From JAKFWI01 sp031398975 (lineage in GTDB: Bacteria > Pseudomonadota > Alphaproteobacteria > Caulobacterales > Aquidulcibacteraceae), in assembly GCA_031398975.1 (NCBI GenBank), contig JANNOI010000017.1, positions 1 through 32,880 of the forward strand: 32,880 nucleotides of DNA, in the 5' to 3' direction. Of this stretch, positions 30,423-32,880 are shown in pieces; the stretch's first letter is position 1; each line of letters begins with the position of its first letter. Made by a program: the position numbers and the translations under genes. Under the pieces are notes generated by a model. It was not told where the DNA came from and did no database searches. It worked only from the letters and a program-made list of their open reading frames with translations.

Positions 30423-30776
30423 TCAGGCCGCGGCCACCCAATCGCGCAATTGGCTCGGGTTCAGTTCGTCGAGTGTGAGGTCCGGCGGGGTTTCCCGCGC
30501 GTCTGCGGGCGCGATCGCCTGCTCCACGCCGTGCAGCGCGGTATGGAGGCCGAGCGCGGGATCCTGGCGGTTCATGGCGAGCCCCTTCAGCACCCAGACG
30601 AAATGGTGCTTTTCCCAGCGGTCGAGGCCGACGACGCCCAGCCGGTCGAACACCCGTAGCGCCAGCGCCTGCACTTCCTCTACCGAGGCTTCCCCAGTCT
30701 CCACGCGCGGCCAGGCGGCGCTGATATCTTCGGCCAAGGTGTCGCGTTCCAGCTCCGTGATCACGGTCAGCTCCAT
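30423..30776 (-). CDS. Unrecognised small acidic protein
   Basis: A 117-residue soluble, acidic protein that I do not recognise. It appears mostly helical (LTVITELERDTLAEDISAAW, VEEVQALALRVFDRLGVV), has a tryptophan-rich centre (RWEKHHFVWVLKGLAMN) and ends with LDELNPSQLRDWVAAA. There is no signal or membrane segment and no cysteine. I prefer the ATG at 30776 over one at 30848, since GGAAGA lies 7 bases in front of it; that site is inside a perfect hairpin. The gene follows the DUF6882-like and trmJ genes on the same strand and faces rimO. Confidence 0.65.
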   Translation of the reverse strand: MELTVITELERDTLAEDISAAWPRVETGEASVEEVQALALRVFDRLGVVGLDRWEKHHFVWVLKGLAMNRQDPALGLHTALHGVEQAIAPADARETPPDLTLDELNPSQLRDWVAAA

Positions 30777-30782
30777 CAGCAA

Positions 30783-30802
30783 ATCTTCCCCGAACGGAAG
30801 AT
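30783..30802 (-). promoter_or_regulatory. Hairpin that may hide the ribosome-binding site of the 30776 gene
   Basis: ATCTTCC and GGAAGAT pair perfectly over 7 bp around a 6-base loop. On the minus strand the second arm contains the GGAAGA that serves as ribosome-binding site for the ATG at 30776, 6 bases further on. Opening and closing of this stem could control translation. Confidence 0.5.
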
Positions 30803-30888
30803 CAATCGATTGCACCGCGATGTCACCAAAGCATGAACGAACATCCACAAGCGCGTCGCCGTCGCAACGGGCCCGCGCGCGGGGGCGG

Positions 30889-31443
30889 TCAATCGCCCTC
30901 TTTGACGGTGAGTTCGCCCAGGGTCATGAAGATCACCGGGCCTTCGGTAGGCCCGCGATAGGCGCCGGCGGCGGCGTTGACCTTCATCGCCACCGCGGTG
31001 AGCCGCCAGGCTTCGGCCTCCGAGGCGCGCACGACCGGCTCGGTCAGCTCCTGCAGGGCGTGCTTGTCCCCGAACCAGCGCGTGCGCTCGGCCGAGGCCC
31101 GCAGCCGCACCCGCACGGCCTGGTGGTCCCACCCCCAGGTGAAGGTTTCGCGCTTGGGGTCCCAGGCTCCGATGATCTGCACCGGCGCGGTGATGACGAC
31201 CCCGTCCTGGCGCTCGAAATGGATGAGGCCGGCCTGCTGATCGACCGCCCAGCTGGCGTCGGCGAGCTTCATCGTCTTGGCGAGGTTTTGCTGGCGGGCG
31301 TGCAGCTCCGCCCACGCCTCGGCCCAGTAGCGCTCCACGTCCACGGGCGCGCCGTCCCAGGGTTGCGGCGGCGCGAGGACGGGCTTCACGGCCCGGCTTT
31401 TCCCCAGCGGCGGCAACCAACGCATCCGACGTCCCCGGCTCAT
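30889..31443 (-). CDS. DUF6882-like protein
   Basis: A 184-residue soluble protein resembling the DUF6882 family. The recognisable part is the strand-rich core WAVDQQAGLIHFERQDGVVI, then APVQIIGAWDPKRETFTWGWDH, followed by helices (ALQELTEPVVRASEAEAWRL) and a last strand (PVIFMTLGELTV). No function is known and there is no signal peptide. Starts at 31443 (MSRGRRMRWL) and 31425 (MRWLPPLG, with GGGGA about 8 bases before it) are both possible. It begins 37 bases after the trmJ stop. Confidence 0.7.
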   Translation of the reverse strand: MSRGRRMRWLPPLGKSRAVKPVLAPPQPWDGAPVDVERYWAEAWAELHARQQNLAKTMKLADASWAVDQQAGLIHFERQDGVVITAPVQIIGAWDPKRETFTWGWDHQAVRVRLRASAERTRWFGDKHALQELTEPVVRASEAEAWRLTAVAMKVNAAAGAYRGPTEGPVIFMTLGELTVKEGD

Positions 31444-31480
31444 GCTGACGAGAGCCGACTTTACGCCGACGCCCACGGCT

Positions 31481-32278
31481 TTAGGGTTTTTCCTGCACTT
31501 GATCCAGCTTGCGTCCGCCCCGCCCGCTCACCAGCGCTTTGATCATGCCGCGCAGCGTGCGCACCTCCTGCTCCGTCAACCGTGCGCGCTGGAACAGGGA
31601 GCGGATGTGCTGGCGCATCAGGGGGGTTTTCTCGGGCGGGTGGAAAAAGCGGCCGTGCGAAAGCTCCGCTTCCAGGTGGGCGAAAAAGCCGTCGAGTTCG
31701 GCCTGGGCGGCGGGCGCGCCCGTCCCGTCTGCGAACCAGGCCGGCGCGGCCTGGGCCTGGCGCGCCTCCCCGTAGGCGAAGGCGAACACCGCCACGGCTT
31801 GCGCCAGATTGAGGGAGGCGAAGCCGGGATTGACGGGGTAGGTGAGGATCGCATCCGCTCGGGAGACCTCCTCGCTCGTCAGCCCATGGGCCTCCGGCCC
31901 GAACACCACGCAGGGCCGCTGCCCCGCCGCGACCGCCTCGCGCAACGCGGCGGCCGCCTGGCGCGGGCCCCAGACCGGCTTCTCCAGGCCCCGCGGGCGG
32001 GCGGTCGCGGCCAGCACCAGCGTGCACTCGCTCACGGCGTCCTCCAGGCGCCAATCCAGCCGCGCCGCGTCCAGCACCGCGTCCGCCCCGGAGGCCACGG
32101 GATAGGCGCGCGGGTCCGGCCAGCGCTCGCGCGGGTCCACCAGGCGCAAGCCCGCCAGCCCGAAATTCAGCATCGCGCGCGCCGCCGCGCCGATATTCTC
32201 CGCCTTTTGCGGGCGCACCAAAACCACGGCGGGCCAGGCTTCCGCGATCGGGGCGGGCATGTCCGCGGCGCGCGTCAT
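31481..32278 (-). CDS. trmJ: tRNA 2'-O-methyltransferase TrmJ-type (SPOUT family)
   Basis: A 265-residue SPOUT methyltransferase that fits TrmJ, which 2'-O-methylates nucleotide 32 of several tRNAs. The three knotted-fold motifs are visible: VRPQKAENIGAAARAMLNFG, CVVFGPEAHGLTSEEVSRAD and PVNPGFASLNLAQAVAVFAF. A C-terminal helical extension (LFQRARLTEQEVRTLRGMI) is also typical for TrmJ. ATGs at 32278 and 32260 are both possible starts; I used the first. The gene is divergent from the TIR gene, with 128 bases between them. Confidence 0.9.
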   Translation of the reverse strand: MTRAADMPAPIAEAWPAVVLVRPQKAENIGAAARAMLNFGLAGLRLVDPRERWPDPRAYPVASGADAVLDAARLDWRLEDAVSECTLVLAATARPRGLEKPVWGPRQAAAALREAVAAGQRPCVVFGPEAHGLTSEEVSRADAILTYPVNPGFASLNLAQAVAVFAFAYGEARQAQAAPAWFADGTGAPAAQAELDGFFAHLEAELSHGRFFHPPEKTPLMRQHIRSLFQRARLTEQEVRTLRGMIKALVSGRGGRKLDQVQEKP

Positions 32279-32406
32279 GGGACCCGAGGCGCCGGCGCGG
32301 GGGCTGCAGGGCTCTTCGGGGCGGGGAAAGCGGTTGCGGGCAACTGCTGAACGTGTCCGGTACGTAACGAGGATATGCTAGATGTGGGGCCGGGAGAGGG
32401 GCGGCG

Positions 32407-32880
32407 ATGGCTGACATATTCATTTCCCATGCGCGTCCTGACCGCAAGCGGGCGGGCGTGCTGGTGCAAGCGCTGACGGCGCAGGGCTTCGCCGTGCGCG
32501 CGCAGGCGGGGGCGGGCGCCGGCCTCGACGGACGCCAGGATTTCCGCGCCGCGATGGATGAGACGCCCTGCGTGATCCTGTGCTGGACGAAGGCGGCCGC
32601 CAAGTCCGAGGCCATGCTCGCCCACGCCGCGCACGCCTATAACCGGGGCAAATTGCTGCCCGTGCTGCTGCAGCGGGTCGAGCCGCCGATGCCATTCCAC
32701 CGGGTGCAGAGCGGGGACCTTACGCGCTGGCGCGGGGGGCCCGACCAGCAATGGGACGCGGTGCTGTGCGAGGCGCGCCGCCTGGTGGAGCCCGTGCGCG
32801 GCCCCATCCGCGGCGAGGCCGCCCGCCCGGCCCCGCCGACCCCCCACCCTGCGCGCACGCCCCCCGCCGCGGCCAAGGCC
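32407..32880 (+). CDS. TIR-domain protein, truncated at window end
   Basis: The frame starts at ATG 32407 and is open to the window end (158 codons visible). Residues 1-130 form a TIR domain: ADIFISHARPDRKRAGVLV, then CVILCWTKAA, and GKLLPVLLQRVEPPMPF. Bacterial TIR domains often cleave NAD in antiphage defence or act as signalling or effector domains. The catalytic glutamate usually follows in an S-x-W-V-x-x-E pattern; here the matching stretch is KSEAMLAHAAHA, with H73 at that place and no tryptophan, so NADase activity is doubtful. A proline- and alanine-rich linker begins near residue 138, so another domain probably follows. GGGAGAGGGG lies before the ATG. Confidence 0.8.
   Translation, partial: MADIFISHARPDRKRAGVLVQALTAQGFAVRAQAGAGAGLDGRQDFRAAMDETPCVILCWTKAAAKSEAMLAHAAHAYNRGKLLPVLLQRVEPPMPFHRVQSGDLTRWRGGPDQQWDAVLCEARRLVEPVRGPIRGEAARPAPPTPHPARTPPAAAKA

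Noticed and set aside
30872..30883. CCCGCGCGCGGG palindrome after the DUF6882-like gene
   Set aside because: A short GC-only palindrome is expected by chance at this base composition and has no T-run.
1..32880. CRISPR array, tRNA, rRNA, insertion sequence, integrase or phage genes
   Set aside because: None was seen on reading both strands; the repeats present are short, few and without spacers of constant length.

Overview
The window reads as core chromosome of a GC-rich alphaproteobacterium, probably of the Caulobacterales/Maricaulales/Hyphomonadaceae kind. This is inferred from the aa3 oxidase cluster with CoxF, DUF983 and SURF1 running into thrC, an M16 peptidase, a GNAT and an EAL protein, from a CpaA-type prepilin peptidase, from an alphaproteobacterial IscU-like scaffold, and from the ispH-thrB-rnhA order. 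Genes are packed tightly, with many 4-base start/stop overlaps and convergent gaps of under 15 bases. I see no tRNA, rRNA, insertion sequence, prophage or CRISPR array.

Layout. 1-2242 (minus): a truncated small membrane protein, then, read leftwards from 2242, two lipoproteins, an IscU/NifU-like Fe-S scaffold and a MmcQ/YjbR protein. 2365-5352 (mostly plus): ispH (isoprenoid synthesis), thrB (threonine synthesis) and rnhA, with a convergent Uma2-family gene. 5359-7348 (minus): a peroxiredoxin, an SPFH protein and its NfeD partner. 7500-8063 (plus): YqgE/AlgH. 8073-18725 (minus): a nearly continuous run starting with ctaC (subunit II) and ctaD (subunit I), then ctaB, coxF, ctaG, ctaE, DUF983, SURF1, thrC, M16 peptidase, GNAT and EAL phosphodiesterase. 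18864-21121 (plus): a secreted TPR protein and tldD. 21267-25013 (plus): pobA-pcaI-pcaJ-pcaF, covering the first step of 4-hydroxybenzoate breakdown and the last steps of the beta-ketoadipate pathway; the ring-cleavage genes are not in the window. 25074-28825 holds two small YdcH/DUF465 proteins, a TIGR02444-like protein, ubiX, cpaA, a PPK2 polyphosphate kinase and rpsD. 29029-32880 holds rimO, an unrecognised small protein, a DUF6882-like protein, trmJ, and the start of a TIR-domain gene cut by the window end.

How the genes fit together. The largest unit builds cytochrome c oxidase: CtaC and CtaD carry the copper and heme centres, CtaE is the third core subunit, CtaB supplies heme O for heme A, CtaG and SURF1 insert cofactors. 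Pathway genes for threonine (thrB, thrC) lie in two separate places. In the aromatic cluster PobA makes protocatechuate, and PcaIJ plus PcaF turn 3-oxoadipate into succinyl-CoA and acetyl-CoA.

No clear-cut new multi-gene system is visible. The most unusual signals are small: a 15-bp tandem repeat in front of ctaD, a 17-bp tandem repeat after rimO that puts a stop codon in all three forward frames, a direct and inverted repeat in front of pobA, a hairpin that appears to bury a ribosome-binding site, and a TIR domain that seems to lack the usual catalytic glutamate.
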